This document shows, in pieces, positions 1-6,905 of a stretch of DNA of 36,105 nucleotides (its first letter is position 1; each line of letters starts with the position of its first letter). The notes beneath the pieces were generated by a model. It had not been told where the DNA came from, searched no databases, and worked only from the letters and a program-made list of their open reading frames with translations. Both the position numbers and the translations under genes were made by a program. Origin of the DNA: a virus; IMG/VR virus record IMGVR_UViG_3300022213_000175, positions 1 to 36,105 of that record; one strand, given 5' to 3'.

Positions 1-99
1 CTCTCAATGTCCAAAGCGACGCTGTTCGATCTCGCTCTCGACCTCGTGCGCCGCGTCGAGGGCAACGAGCACCTCGACGGGGCGCCCCTGTACCGCGCG
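1..99. repeat. Direct repeat, exact copy of 830-928
   Basis: Bases 1-99 are identical to 830-928; the copies diverge at 100 (t) versus 929 (c). The repeat carries the start of a shared protein N-terminus (MSKATLFDL...). The length of exactly 99 bases, at the very start of the window, matches a common assembler k-mer size. The repeat is therefore probably the visible tail of a longer repeat (528-928) cut by the contig end. Confidence 0.95.
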
Positions 100-330
100 T
101 TGCAGACGCTAATGGACGAGCGCGACCATGCCCGCGCCGAGAACGCCCGCCTGCGGGCTCTCCTCGCCGAGCCGAGCGACGATGAGGCGGAGCGGCTGTG
201 GGGGTTGGTACCGCCGCCGACGGTGTTGACCGGTGATCTGGTCGCCGCGCAGGGCGAATGGAATCGGAGGAGGGTCTGCGCCATCCTCGCCGACCTGCGC
301 GCGCGGGCAGGAGAGCCCAATGCCTCGTGA
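7..330 (+). CDS. Hypothetical protein, 5' end probably cut (paralogue of the 740-1219 product)
   Basis: No family was recognised. The visible part is 107 residues. The first 31 residues from MSKATLFDL are identical to residues 33-63 of the 159-residue protein at 740-1219, after which the two differ completely. In that paralogue the same Met is internal, so the true start here probably lies before the window and the full protein would be near 139 residues. The unique part is helical and charged (DERDHARAENARLRALLAEPSDDEAERLW), which suggests a short coiled coil. A 25-codon frame overlaps its 3' end. Real coding is likely because the frame is closed and followed by tightly spaced small genes. 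Confidence 0.6.
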   Translation: MSKATLFDLALDLVRRVEGNEHLDGAPLYRALQTLMDERDHARAENARLRALLAEPSDDEAERLWGLVPPPTVLTGDLVAAQGEWNRRRVCAILADLRARAGEPNAS

Positions 331-397
331 TCGTGTCCGTGCGGCCGAAGCCAGGTTGGAACAGGCGCGATTCCGCGCGCGCACGGAGGCACCATGA
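320..397 (+). CDS. Candidate 25-residue micro-ORF
   Basis: This small frame (MPRDRVRAAEARLEQARFRA...) begins inside the end of the preceding gene, has GGAG just upstream, and ends in an ATGA overlap with the start of the next gene at 394. It may be a real peptide or only a translational link that carries ribosomes to the next gene. It is highly charged and predicted helical. There is no family match by eye. Confidence 0.35.
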   Translation: MPRDRVRAAEARLEQARFRARTEAP

Positions 398-534
398 AGA
401 CCAGCGTCCTCGTCGCAGCAATGGCCGCCATGGGCGCGCCCGCCGCCCTTCCCAGGAGGCTGTACAGCCGCACCCTCACCCCGGCGCAGCGCAAGGCGCA
501 CCGCACCGCGAAGCGCGCCCGCAAGGCCACGTGA
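394..534 (+). CDS. Small basic protein, 46 residues
   Basis: The start is well marked: GGAGG, a four-base spacer and ATG, the same arrangement as at the start of the 34311 gene. The product (MKTSVLVAAMAAMGAPAALP...) has a short hydrophobic N-terminal stretch followed by a strongly basic tail rich in Lys and Arg (AQRKAHRTAKRARKAT). It could be a small nucleic-acid-binding or membrane-associated peptide. Its last codons lie in the 127-base repeat, where the other copy encodes the C-terminus of a different protein. No family recognised. Confidence 0.5.
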   Translation: MKTSVLVAAMAAMGAPAALPRRLYSRTLTPAQRKAHRTAKRARKAT

Positions 535-654
535 TCGCCTCGCTCGTCGGGGCATGACCGCATGTTCCGCCTCGACCTCTGCGAGCCGCACGCGGACGAC
601 TGCGTACGGTTCGGGTCCGTGATCACGGGCCCCCCGTCCGGAGAGCGCGACGAG
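528..654. repeat. Direct repeat, exact copy of the last 127 bases of the window
   Basis: Bases 528-654 equal 35979-36105, an offset of 35,451. The base before each copy differs (c at 527, t at 35978). The repeat covers the last codons of the 104-residue gene at the right end and the start of the zinc-motif gene at 562. A length of exactly 127 at the contig end is typical of overlap at a graph node, so the genome closes on itself here or carries a longer repeat. Confidence 0.95.
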
Positions 655-783
655 TGCGCGCTCTGCGGATCCCGCCCCGCGTGGCACGTGATCGTGCGCG
701 CGGGCACCCCAACCCCCAGGCCCCACCCAGGAGAAACCCGTGACCAGAAACCGCAACCAGACCGGCGGACCCCGCCGCGGTGA
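562..783 (+). CDS. Small putative zinc-binding protein, 73 residues
   Basis: The product begins MFRLDLCEPHADDC and then has a CALC pair about 18 residues later, followed by a Trp-His. The four Cys with nearby His look like a small zinc-binding fold. The C-terminal third is Pro/Arg-rich and probably disordered; it overlaps the start of the next gene (GTG at 740). The first 93 bases are repeated exactly at 36013-36105, so this gene may exist in two copies. An alternative start at 553 in another frame would give only 22 residues and is less likely. Confidence 0.6.
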   Translation: MFRLDLCEPHADDCVRFGSVITGPPSGERDECALCGSRPAWHVIVRAGTPTPRPHPGETRDQKPQPDRRTPPR

Positions 784-1219
784 CCGATCGATCACGCAGA
801 CGGACGACGAGGAGCTCCGCGCTGCGTTCCTCTCAATGTCCAAAGCGACGCTGTTCGATCTCGCTCTCGACCTCGTGCGCCGCGTCGAGGGCAACGAGCA
901 CCTCGACGGGGCGCCCCTGTACCGCGCGCTCGTCGAGGCCTACGAGCCGATCCGTTGCGTGCGCGGCGAGCGGCTCCTCCCGAGCTACCGCCGGGAGCGC
1001 TACACTCGCGAGCAAGCGCAGGCGAGGATCCTCGCGATCGTGCGCGACAGTCCGAGCGGGACCGCCCCGCCCGACTGGCTCGCCGCGCAAATGCGCGCCG
1101 ATGGCGGATGGAGCAGCAATGACGTGGGGTATGCCGACGTGCGCCGCCTCGTCGACGAGGGCGTGCTCGAGCGCGTGTTGATCGGCGGGTTGGCGTGTGT
1201 CCGTGTGGTGTCGCCGTGA
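740..1219 (+). CDS. Hypothetical protein with winged-helix-like C-terminus, 159 residues
   Basis: The GTG start has AGGAG seven bases upstream. Residues 33-63 are identical to the visible start of the gene at 7-330. The C-terminal half (from about residue 92, REQAQARILAIV ... DVRRLVDEGVLERV) reads like a winged helix: a helix, a helix-turn-helix-like stretch and a short hairpin. DNA binding is therefore possible but unproven. The stop overlaps the next start (GTGA at 1216-1219). Identical N-terminus with different C-terminus in the paralogue suggests duplication followed by exchange of the C-terminal part. Confidence 0.65.
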   Translation: MTRNRNQTGGPRRGDRSITQTDDEELRAAFLSMSKATLFDLALDLVRRVEGNEHLDGAPLYRALVEAYEPIRCVRGERLLPSYRRERYTREQAQARILAIVRDSPSGTAPPDWLAAQMRADGGWSSNDVGYADVRRLVDEGVLERVLIGGLACVRVVSP

Positions 1220-1545
1220 GCGCGATCGACCTCGACGGCGTGCGGGCTTGGTTGGGTCGGTCGAGGAGCCCGTTCGCCACGGCGGCGCTCGAGCACCTCG
1301 ACGACCTCGAGGAGGAGGTCCTCGATCTCGAGGAGCGCCTCGCCTGCGCGGAGGCGGAGGCGGAAAACCGCCGGCACGAGCTCGCCGCTCGAGCGGCGGA
1401 GGTGCATCGCCTCGAGCGCGAGCTCCGAGCGATCGCCGTCGACCGCTACCTCGCCCGCGACCTCGAGGGGTGCGACCGACTCGAGGAGGTCGCGGGCTTG
1501 CTCGACCAGGCGCGCGCGGAGCTCGCCGGCGAGTGCGCCCCGTGA
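1216..1545 (+). CDS. Coiled-coil protein, 109 residues
   Basis: It starts at GTG overlapping the previous TGA. From about residue 25 to the end the sequence is a long run of Leu/Ala heptads with Glu and Arg (LEHLDDLEEEVLDLEERLACAE...), a clear coiled coil, so the protein probably oligomerises. No enzymatic motif and no family recognised. It belongs to the small-gene chain 740-2155, in which each gene overlaps the next by four bases. Confidence 0.6.
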   Translation: MSAIDLDGVRAWLGRSRSPFATAALEHLDDLEEEVLDLEERLACAEAEAENRRHELAARAAEVHRLERELRAIAVDRYLARDLEGCDRLEEVAGLLDQARAELAGECAP

Positions 1546-1772
1546 GCCCCTCGCACCGGTCCGCTCGAGCGCTCGTCACCGAGGCGGTCGACCGGGTCAA
1601 TTACGCACCCGAGCTCCTCGCGCTCCTCGATGCGTTTGAACGGGGAGACGATCTCAACGGTCCCGTCGGGGCGCTCGTGCTCGTCGTGCTCGCGGACGAG
1701 CTCGAGCGGCTCCTCGAGCTCGAGGCGGACGAGCTCGTGCGTGCAGCCTACCTCGGGCGAGGTGAGCGGTGA
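1542..1772 (+). CDS. Small helical acidic protein, 76 residues
   Basis: The GTG start overlaps the previous stop (GTGA at 1542-1545). The product (SPSHRSARALVTEAVDRVNY...) is predicted all-helical with an acidic Leu/Glu-rich stretch (ADELERLLELEADELV). Its last bases again form a GTGA overlap with the next gene. An upstream extension of the frame is antisense-like and rejected. Function unknown. Confidence 0.55.
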   Translation: MSPSHRSARALVTEAVDRVNYAPELLALLDAFERGDDLNGPVGALVLVVLADELERLLELEADELVRAAYLGRGER

Positions 1773-2155
1773 TCGCGCTGCTCCTCCTCGCGTGTGACCT
1801 GCCTCCGAGCTCGCTTACCGACTGTCGGCGCGTTGACGCCGGATACGAGGGCACGATCGAGGGTGCGGACCGAGACGGGCTGCCCGCCTATGTGTGCGAG
1901 GCGTTCTGGTATTGCCGCGAGGGGTCGTGGTACGCGGGCGAGCTCTACGGGTGGGGATGGGAGGTCGAGCTCGAGCAGGTCGGGCCCGGCACATGGTCCG
2001 AGCCCGCCTCGAGGCAAGCAGAGGCGGACCGCCTATGGTGCGATCGGTGCGGGTGGGCGAACGGCCCCGCGCTCCTCGCATTCGAAGTGTCTGACCGAGG
2101 GTGCACGTGGAGTGACGGAGAGATCCCGCCCGAGACACAATGGCAGGGTCGCTAA
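1769..2155 (+). CDS. Predicted lipoprotein, Cys/Trp-rich, 128 residues
   Basis: The start GTG overlaps the previous TGA. The first nine residues, MIALLLLAC, form a very short lipoprotein signal with lipobox LLAC, so the mature protein would begin at Cys9 and be anchored in a membrane. The mature part has further Cys residues in pairs (VCEAFWYC, WCDRC) and many Trp and Tyr, which suggests disulfides and an extracytoplasmic location. It resembles in style the lipoproteins at 32147-32949. Possible roles are superinfection exclusion or envelope modification. No family recognised. Confidence 0.6.
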   Translation: MIALLLLACDLPPSSLTDCRRVDAGYEGTIEGADRDGLPAYVCEAFWYCREGSWYAGELYGWGWEVELEQVGPGTWSEPASRQAEADRLWCDRCGWANGPALLAFEVSDRGCTWSDGEIPPETQWQGR

Positions 2156-2188
2156 TCGCGGCGGACGAGCGCGGAGCGTCACACCCGG

Positions 2189-2196
2189 GGTAGAGT
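2189..2196 (+). promoter_or_regulatory. Candidate extended -10 promoter element
   Basis: GGTAGAGT just upstream of the 2218 gene matches the (G/T)GGTA-N3-T motif found before other well-separated genes in this genome. A -35 box is not clear. Confidence 0.35.
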
Positions 2197-2217
2197 CGCC
2201 ACCGGAGGTCACCCGTC

Positions 2218-2481
2218 ATGCAATCACTCGACCTGATCAACCAAGCTCTCGAGCTGCTCGTGCAAGCGCAAGAGATCATGCCCACCGAGGCGGATTCGAT
2301 GCCCACCCTCGAGGCGGGCGACGTCGTGGCGTCCCAGGTCGAGCGGATCGCGCCCGCGATCGACCTGCTCACCTCGATCACGAACGTCCTTCAAGGGGGC
2401 GAGCCTCCCGCCGATCCGGCGAGCTCCGCCACCGACACCGCGGTCGCGGACGCCACGGCGGACGACGGGATCGGAGCGTGA
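2218..2481 (+). CDS. Small acidic protein, 87 residues
   Basis: The ATG is preceded by GGAGG with a nine-base spacer and by a candidate promoter, so this looks like the first gene of a new unit. Residues 1-60 are predicted helical (SLDLINQALELLVQAQEI...). The rest is an Ala/Asp-rich disordered tail. It ends in a GTGA overlap with the next gene, a small membrane protein. Function unknown. Confidence 0.6.
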   Translation: MQSLDLINQALELLVQAQEIMPTEADSMPTLEAGDVVASQVERIAPAIDLLTSITNVLQGGEPPADPASSATDTAVADATADDGIGA

Positions 2482-2663
2482 GCCCCGAGCACGTCGCGAC
2501 CGCGGCGATCGCGGCGATCGGAGCCTCCGCCCTCGGGCGCGTCGCGCTGATCGTGCGCAATCCCGCGTCGCCCGAGCAGAATCTCAGCGCGCTCGAGCGG
2601 AACGCGATCGCGCTCCTCGTGATCGCGATCGCCGCGTACCACTTCGGGGCATGGCCCCTGTAA
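2478..2663 (+). CDS. Small membrane protein, 61 residues, holin candidate
   Basis: The start GTG overlaps the previous TGA. There are two hydrophobic stretches: residues about 7-26 (ATAAIAAIGASALGRVALIV) and 42-61 (ERNAIALLVIAIAAYHFGAW), separated by a short polar loop. Size and topology fit a small phage holin or another phage membrane peptide. It does not sit beside a recognisable endolysin, so the holin label is only a possibility. Confidence 0.5.
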   Translation: MSPEHVATAAIAAIGASALGRVALIVRNPASPEQNLSALERNAIALLVIAIAAYHFGAWPL

Positions 2664-2698
2664 ATGTGCGCCCCGTGTGTGTGTGGCACGGGACAAGG

Positions 2699-2716
2699 GG
2701 CGGGAAGGGGTGCCCT
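2699..2716. other. Short hairpin between two rightward genes
   Basis: The stretch GGGCGGGAAGGGGTGCCCTT contains a GGAAGGG/CCTTTCC-type imperfect inverted repeat at about 2703-2720. It lies in the 92-base gap between the small membrane protein and the GroES-like gene and might act as a weak terminator or pause. The evidence is limited to base complementarity. Confidence 0.2.
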
Positions 2717-2755
2717 TTCCGTTCGATCACACGACCTCGACGGAGAAACCAGATC

Positions 2756-3361
2756 ATGACCGAGAAATTCCTAGCTCCCCCGTACCCCGAGGCGGACGCC
2801 CACGACGTGAGGATCGCCGAGCTGATCGAGCTCGAGCGCTCGATCGCGCGCCTCACCCCCGACATCGACCCGGTAACGAGCCGCGCCGATCGCCTCGCCG
2901 CTCTCGAGGTGCACCTCGATGCGGTCGACGACGAGCTCGAGCGGATCCACGGATGGCGCCCGAGCTCGCTCACCTCGAGGCTCACGGCGGTGCGGGACGT
3001 CGCCCGCGGGGTCACGGTCGGGATCGATGGAGCCCGACCCCTGCGCCGGGTGGACGCGACGTGGCAATCGCGCCCCGCGTCGTCGCCCCTCGTCGCACCC
3101 CCTCCGGGGATGCTCGTCGTCGTGCACCTCGAGCAGACCAAGCGCGGCGGGCTCCACGTGCCCGGGAGCGCGACGCGTGACCCCGCAGTCGAGCGCTACC
3201 GCGTCGAGGTCGTCGGGGCGCCTCGAGGCGACGATGACGTGCGCCCGTGCGCTCCCGGTGACGTCGTGGCGCTCGTCACCGCTCCCCGCGAGCTCGAGGT
3301 CGGCGACTACCGCTGTGCGGTGGCGCCGTTCGCGAGCGTGCTCGCGGTGTTCCCGCAGTAG
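2756..3361 (+). CDS. GroES-like co-chaperonin domain fused to a coiled-coil N-terminus, 201 residues
   Basis: Residues about 112-201 follow the GroES/Hsp10 pattern. There is a first strand (GMLVVVHL), a TK-x-GGL-x-VPGSA segment like the TKSAGGIVLPGSA loop region of GroES, a strand ending in VEVVG (GroES EVLAVG), PGDVVAL (GroES VGDIVIF) and a final ASVLAV strand (GroES SDILAI). Residues about 13-80 are a helical, Leu/Glu-rich region absent from normal GroES, which is about 97 residues. Phage co-chaperonins such as T4 gp31 pair with host GroEL to fold the capsid protein, and this product could do the same. The start ATG was chosen because GGAG lies upstream and the N-terminus is compact. The 33-44 base gaps on both sides set it apart from the overlapping genes. 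Confidence 0.6.
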   Translation: MTEKFLAPPYPEADAHDVRIAELIELERSIARLTPDIDPVTSRADRLAALEVHLDAVDDELERIHGWRPSSLTSRLTAVRDVARGVTVGIDGARPLRRVDATWQSRPASSPLVAPPPGMLVVVHLEQTKRGGLHVPGSATRDPAVERYRVEVVGAPRGDDDVRPCAPGDVVALVTAPRELEVGDYRCAVAPFASVLAVFPQ

Positions 3362-3420
3362 ACCGATCCTGTTCCTACCTCTCTCGACGGAGAGTCACCC
3401 GTGATTCTAGAGGTGCTACC

Positions 3421-5295
3421 ATGGTGCAGACCGCGCAAAGGCGCAAACGGATCGTCGTCGTCCGGAGCTCGCCCGTGACCCCCAACCGCGACGATCCCGA
3501 GCTTCCCGAGCTCCCCGAGAGCGTCGACCCGCCGGTCGATATGCTCGAGCGCTCCGGGCTGCGGAGCTACCTCGCGACGAGCGACGCGGAGCTCGTGCGA
3601 CGACCGGTCGAGCTGCTCGCGCGACTCGCCGCGGTGACCCGCCTCCCAGCGATCACCGACGCGCTGATCTTCCCCGCGCATCCTGCGCTCCGCGCGCGGT
3701 GGGACAAGCGGATGCAGCGCTACGTGTCCCCGACCTCCGGGAAGCCCACCGACTGTATTTCACTCCGCGATCGGCAGGTTCACCTCCACGCCCGAGGCGA
3801 GCCCGAGCCGACGAGCGTCGTCCCGTTCGGCAAGCTCGAGGAGGTCGTCGCGACCCTGTTCGCCCTCGAGGAGCTCGACCGGTTCCGCAATCTCACGTCT
3901 GTCCGCGTGGCGCAGAATGACCTCGACTCGCTCGGCGAGCACGTGCGGCTCCTCACGGATGCGATCGCCGAGCTCCGCGTGCTACCACCGAGAGCGTCCC
4001 CGGTCGACGCGGACGCGACGAGCGGCACCGTCGAGCGCGAGCACGCGACCGGTCGACCGGGGGCACCCGACGACCTCGAGCCGCCGACCGACGAGCTCGA
4101 GGTCCCGACCGGACCGACGCAGGTCGACGACTCGCCCGAGCTCGTCGAGGAGCCGACCGCACCGGTCATCCGACGCCCCGAGCGCTCGAGTCGCGAGCTC
4201 GAGCTCGAGCGTCGGGTCGCGGAGCTCACCGCCCGCCGAGAGGCGCGCGCTCCGCTCACGCTGCGCGACCGGGTGCTCCTCGTGCTCGACCTCGAGTCGC
4301 GCGACCTCGGCTCGCTCGCGTGGCTCTCGATCGCCGGGCTCGTCTCGGTAGGGACCACGTGGCACGGGACGACCGCGATCGGTCTGCGTCCCGAGCTCGC
4401 CGTTCTGATCACCGTGTTTCTGTGCGGGTTCCTTTGGACCCTGCTCGTCGGTCTCGCGATGGCGCACGACCGATTGCGCAAGGGTTCGGCGGAAGCGCTG
4501 TTCGCGATCGCGTGCATCTACTTCGGTTTTTTCACCTACTATGAGGGGATGACGCACGCGCAGCGGACCGCCGCGGCGACCGACCTCGCCGAGCGGGCGC
4601 ACGCCGATCTCGTCGCCTCGGTCTACACGAGCCACGCGAGCGAGCTCGAGGGGCTCCGCAAGACGGCGGGGAGCCTCGGAGCACTCAAGGCGGACGAGAT
4701 CCGCGACGGGAGCACGGGCACGGGGCGGGCGGGCTACGGACCGCGGGCGAAAGCGCTCGCGCAGCAACAGACCGACGCGTCGCTCGCCGCGGCGCTCCTC
4801 GAGGGGAGGCTCGGGCCCCTCGAGGCGATCGTGCACACTCCGATCGAGGGGCTCACTCCCGACGAGCTGCACCTCCTCGACGTGCGGATCTGGTCCGTCG
4901 CTCCCGCGGAATGGCGACCGACGGAGGCGCCCGCGCGGGAGCTCTACGTCGACACGTCGGGCCCGAGCTCGCCGATCCTGCTCCCGCTCTACGCGATCCG
5001 CGCGGGCGAGCCCGAGGCCTATGCAGCGCTGCTCTGCGCGGCGACGGTCGAGGGGATGATGGTGTGGTGTGGAATGGCGATCGAGCGTCGCCGGAAAGAG
5101 CGACTGATCCCCGCCATGACCCGCGCGGGGACGCGGCTCGTTCGGGAGGCTCGGGACGCGCTCGCGTCGGTGGGCGTGAGCCGCGCGGCTCGAGCTCGAG
5201 CTCGGTACGCCCACCGGGAGACCGACGACGACCTCGACGCGCTCGAGCGGCTCGTCGAGGAGCGGAGAGCGGCTCGTCGTCGGGGTGAGTCGTGA
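3421..5295 (+). CDS. Large multi-span membrane protein, 624 residues
   Basis: The ATG has GAGG seven bases upstream. The first ~290 residues are soluble, with a folded-looking part (about 40-180) and an acidic, Pro-rich linker (about 190-260). Predicted membrane spans lie at about 298-316, 327-350, 359-376 and 533-555. A charged helical region sits between spans three and four, and the C-terminal tail is strongly basic and helical. There is a weak resemblance in layout to DUF4407-type membrane proteins, not enough to assign. It is the largest gene of the rightward block, and its stop overlaps the next GTG start. Function unknown; envelope remodelling, exclusion of other phages or replication-site anchoring are all possible. 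Confidence 0.65.
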   Translation: MVQTAQRRKRIVVVRSSPVTPNRDDPELPELPESVDPPVDMLERSGLRSYLATSDAELVRRPVELLARLAAVTRLPAITDALIFPAHPALRARWDKRMQRYVSPTSGKPTDCISLRDRQVHLHARGEPEPTSVVPFGKLEEVVATLFALEELDRFRNLTSVRVAQNDLDSLGEHVRLLTDAIAELRVLPPRASPVDADATSGTVEREHATGRPGAPDDLEPPTDELEVPTGPTQVDDSPELVEEPTAPVIRRPERSSRELELERRVAELTARREARAPLTLRDRVLLVLDLESRDLGSLAWLSIAGLVSVGTTWHGTTAIGLRPELAVLITVFLCGFLWTLLVGLAMAHDRLRKGSAEALFAIACIYFGFFTYYEGMTHAQRTAAATDLAERAHADLVASVYTSHASELEGLRKTAGSLGALKADEIRDGSTGTGRAGYGPRAKALAQQQTDASLAAALLEGRLGPLEAIVHTPIEGLTPDELHLLDVRIWSVAPAEWRPTEAPARELYVDTSGPSSPILLPLYAIRAGEPEAYAALLCAATVEGMMVWCGMAIERRRKERLIPAMTRAGTRLVREARDALASVGVSRAARARARYAHRETDDDLDALERLVEERRAARRRGES

Positions 5296-5399
5296 GCGAC
5301 CCGTCGCTCGTGCCCGAGCTCGTCGCTCGCGTAGAGCGCGACGAGCGCGAGCGCGACGAAGCCCGCGCCGACCTGCACGCGCGGGCAAACGCGCCATGA
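5292..5399 (+). CDS. Candidate 35-residue charged peptide
   Basis: This frame starts at GTG overlapping the stop of the membrane protein and ends in an ATGA overlap with the next gene, so it bridges the two genes exactly. The sequence is a single charged helix (VARVERDERERDEARADLH). It may be translated mainly to couple its neighbours. Confidence 0.45.
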   Translation: MSDPSLVPELVARVERDERERDEARADLHARANAP

Positions 5400-5608
5400 C
5401 CCCGCCGAGCGAGAGCGCCATCGCTCGCGTGCTCGTCGAGCAAGGTCGGTATGGGGTCCAAGCGGCCGCACAGCGCGGCTTTCGGTGGGCTCGGGCTGCG
5501 CGCAAGCTCGCCGAGCGCGACGGGCGCTATGGGCCCGAATGGGAAGCATGGGCGACCCTCGAGGTGCGGCTCGCGCGGATCGCTGCGCCCGCATTGGAAT
5601 TCCTCTGA
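5396..5608 (+). CDS. Small basic helical protein, 70 residues
   Basis: It starts at the ATG of an ATGA overlap. The product (TPPSESAIARVLVEQGRYGV...) has an Ala/Arg-rich helical core and a C-terminal helix with two Trp residues. No family recognised. An upstream in-frame extension is antisense-like and Arg-rich and is not used. Confidence 0.55.
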   Translation: MTPPSESAIARVLVEQGRYGVQAAAQRGFRWARAARKLAERDGRYGPEWEAWATLEVRLARIAAPALEFL

Positions 5609-5907
5609 CCCCCCGCTGCCCGACCTGCGCACGCGCCCGAGGCCTCCCCGTGCCCCCAGGACCGCGCACGCGGGTCTGTGTCGACTGCGGGGCTCCGCCA
5701 CCCCTCCCGAGGCCTCCCGCGGGCCCCTACGGGGGCGAAACGCTCCTTCCCGACGAGCACCTCGAGCTCGAGCTCCGTCGCCTCGAGGTGCGCGCGCGAG
5801 CTCGGGACACGGGGATCGCGCTCGCTCTCGGGCTCGTCGTCGGCGCGTTCGTCGTGCTGTTCGCGATCGCGGTCGTGCTGTTCGCTACGACTCCCGACCG
5901 CCGATGA
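5605..5907 (+). CDS. Zinc-ribbon protein with C-terminal membrane span, about 100 residues
   Basis: There are two Cys pairs (CPTC near residue 5 and CVDC near residue 25), the typical knuckles of a zinc ribbon, then a Pro-rich linker. An amphipathic helix and one strong hydrophobic span (about 72-93, IALALGLVVGAFVVLFAIAV) complete it. The start is uncertain: a CTG overlapping the previous TGA fits the NTGA pattern of this genome, while an ATG at 5539 would overlap the previous gene deeply. Its end overlaps the convergent leftward gene by 23 bases. Confidence 0.5.
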   Translation: MTPRCPTCARARGLPVPPGPRTRVCVDCGAPPPLPRPPAGPYGGETLLPDEHLELELRRLEVRARARDTGIALALGLVVGAFVVLFAIAVVLFATTPDRR

Positions 5908-6247
5908 CGCGCACGCGGGGGCGCCCGGTCCGCCGCTGATCGACCACAGCGGCGATCCGATCGAACACCGCGGGGGGCACGTCTGCGATCAGTCGCACGA
6001 GCTCGTCGACGAGCTCGTCGCTCGAGCGCATCGTCAGTGAGTCGCGCCGATCCGCGTCGTCCGCGGCGGTGATCTCCGCACGCAGCCGCATAGCCTGACT
6101 CGTGAGCTGCATGAGCGCGGTCATGCTGCCTTTCTGGCGCGCGCTCTCGAGGTCGGAGAGCACCGCGGCGAGCATGGCGCGACGGAATTCGTGCGGCTCG
6201 AGCGCGGCGAGCTCGGCGACGGACCGTTTGCGGGGTTGCCTTGGCAC
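5885..6247 (-). CDS. Hypothetical helical protein, 120 residues; possible small terminase subunit
   Basis: This is the last gene of the leftward block, starting at GTG. It begins with a basic segment (PRQPRKRS), followed by helices. Residues about 38-60 (RQKGSMTALMQLTSQAMRLRAEI) resemble the oligomerisation helices of phage small terminase subunits, and no small subunit lies next to the large one at 24567-26066. The likeness is weak and the protein may be something else. It overlaps the 3' end of the rightward zinc-ribbon gene. Confidence 0.45.
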   Translation of the reverse strand: MPRQPRKRSVAELAALEPHEFRRAMLAAVLSDLESARQKGSMTALMQLTSQAMRLRAEITAADDADRRDSLTMRSSDELVDELVRLIADVPPAVFDRIAAVVDQRRTGRPRVRVIGGRES

Positions 6248-6251
6248 GCGA

Positions 6252-6905
6252 TCAGCCGAGCGAGGTCACGAGCACGAGTGCGATCGCGAGCGCCGCGACA
6301 CCCATCCCCGCGAGCCCGGAGAGCACGACGAGCCCGACGAGCGCGCACGCCACGTGCTCCCGCTCGAGGTACACGCGCACGTGCTCGCTCACGACCCGAG
6401 CAGGGTCCGCCCCGGGCTGCGTGATCTCCCGCCACAGATCACGCCCGGAGAACGGCGGAGGCGGAGGCGGGAACCGTGTCAGCTCGGGCGCGTCCCCGGG
6501 GTACGGGGTGACCTCGAGGAGCGCCTCGTCGACGAGCTCCTCGCCCTCGGGCGGGAGCAGCTCGCCGGTCGGCCCGGTGGGCCCCTCCGGATCGGGTCCG
6601 TGGTCGGAGTAGCTGCCAGCGGGATCGGGGACGACGTTGCGCGACGAGCTCGGGGGATCGCCCTCGCTCGTGCTGTCACCCGGGCGGCCGCGGCGGTGGT
6701 ACGCGACGACCGCGACCCCCCCTCGGGGTGACGGAGGCTCGACTCGCCCGGTCGGTCGTCCCGACGGGTCCCGCACGACCCGCGAATCATGGTCGGTCCC
6801 GACACGCAAAAACCCCCGCCGCTCGAGCTCACGGCGCGCGTGCTCTACACGTGGCGCCCGCCCCGTCGCTGGGATCTGCGGAGGTTTGCGCTGGCGATCA
6901 GTCAT
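6252..6905 (-). CDS. Membrane protein with Pro/acidic-rich region, 217 residues
   Basis: The ATG at 6905 overlaps the end of the upstream gene by eight bases. Residues 1-70 are basic and charged, about 70-165 are Pro/Gly/Glu-rich and probably disordered, and the C-terminus (about 185-217) is a long hydrophobic region that could form one or two spans (ACALVGLVVLSGLAGMGVAA). Neighbouring genes also encode membrane proteins, so it may belong to a lysis module. No enzymatic motif was seen. A longer reading frame upstream is rejected because it is Arg/Pro repeat-like shadow. Confidence 0.5.
   Translation of the reverse strand: MTDRQRKPPQIPATGRAPRVEHARRELERRGFLRVGTDHDSRVVRDPSGRPTGRVEPPSPRGGVAVVAYHRRGRPGDSTSEGDPPSSSRNVVPDPAGSYSDHGPDPEGPTGPTGELLPPEGEELVDEALLEVTPYPGDAPELTRFPPPPPPFSGRDLWREITQPGADPARVVSEHVRVYLEREHVACALVGLVVLSGLAGMGVAALAIALVLVTSLG

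Noticed and set aside
3982-5505. Leftward open frame of 507 codons
   Set aside because: It is antisense to the 624-residue membrane protein and is Arg-rich throughout.
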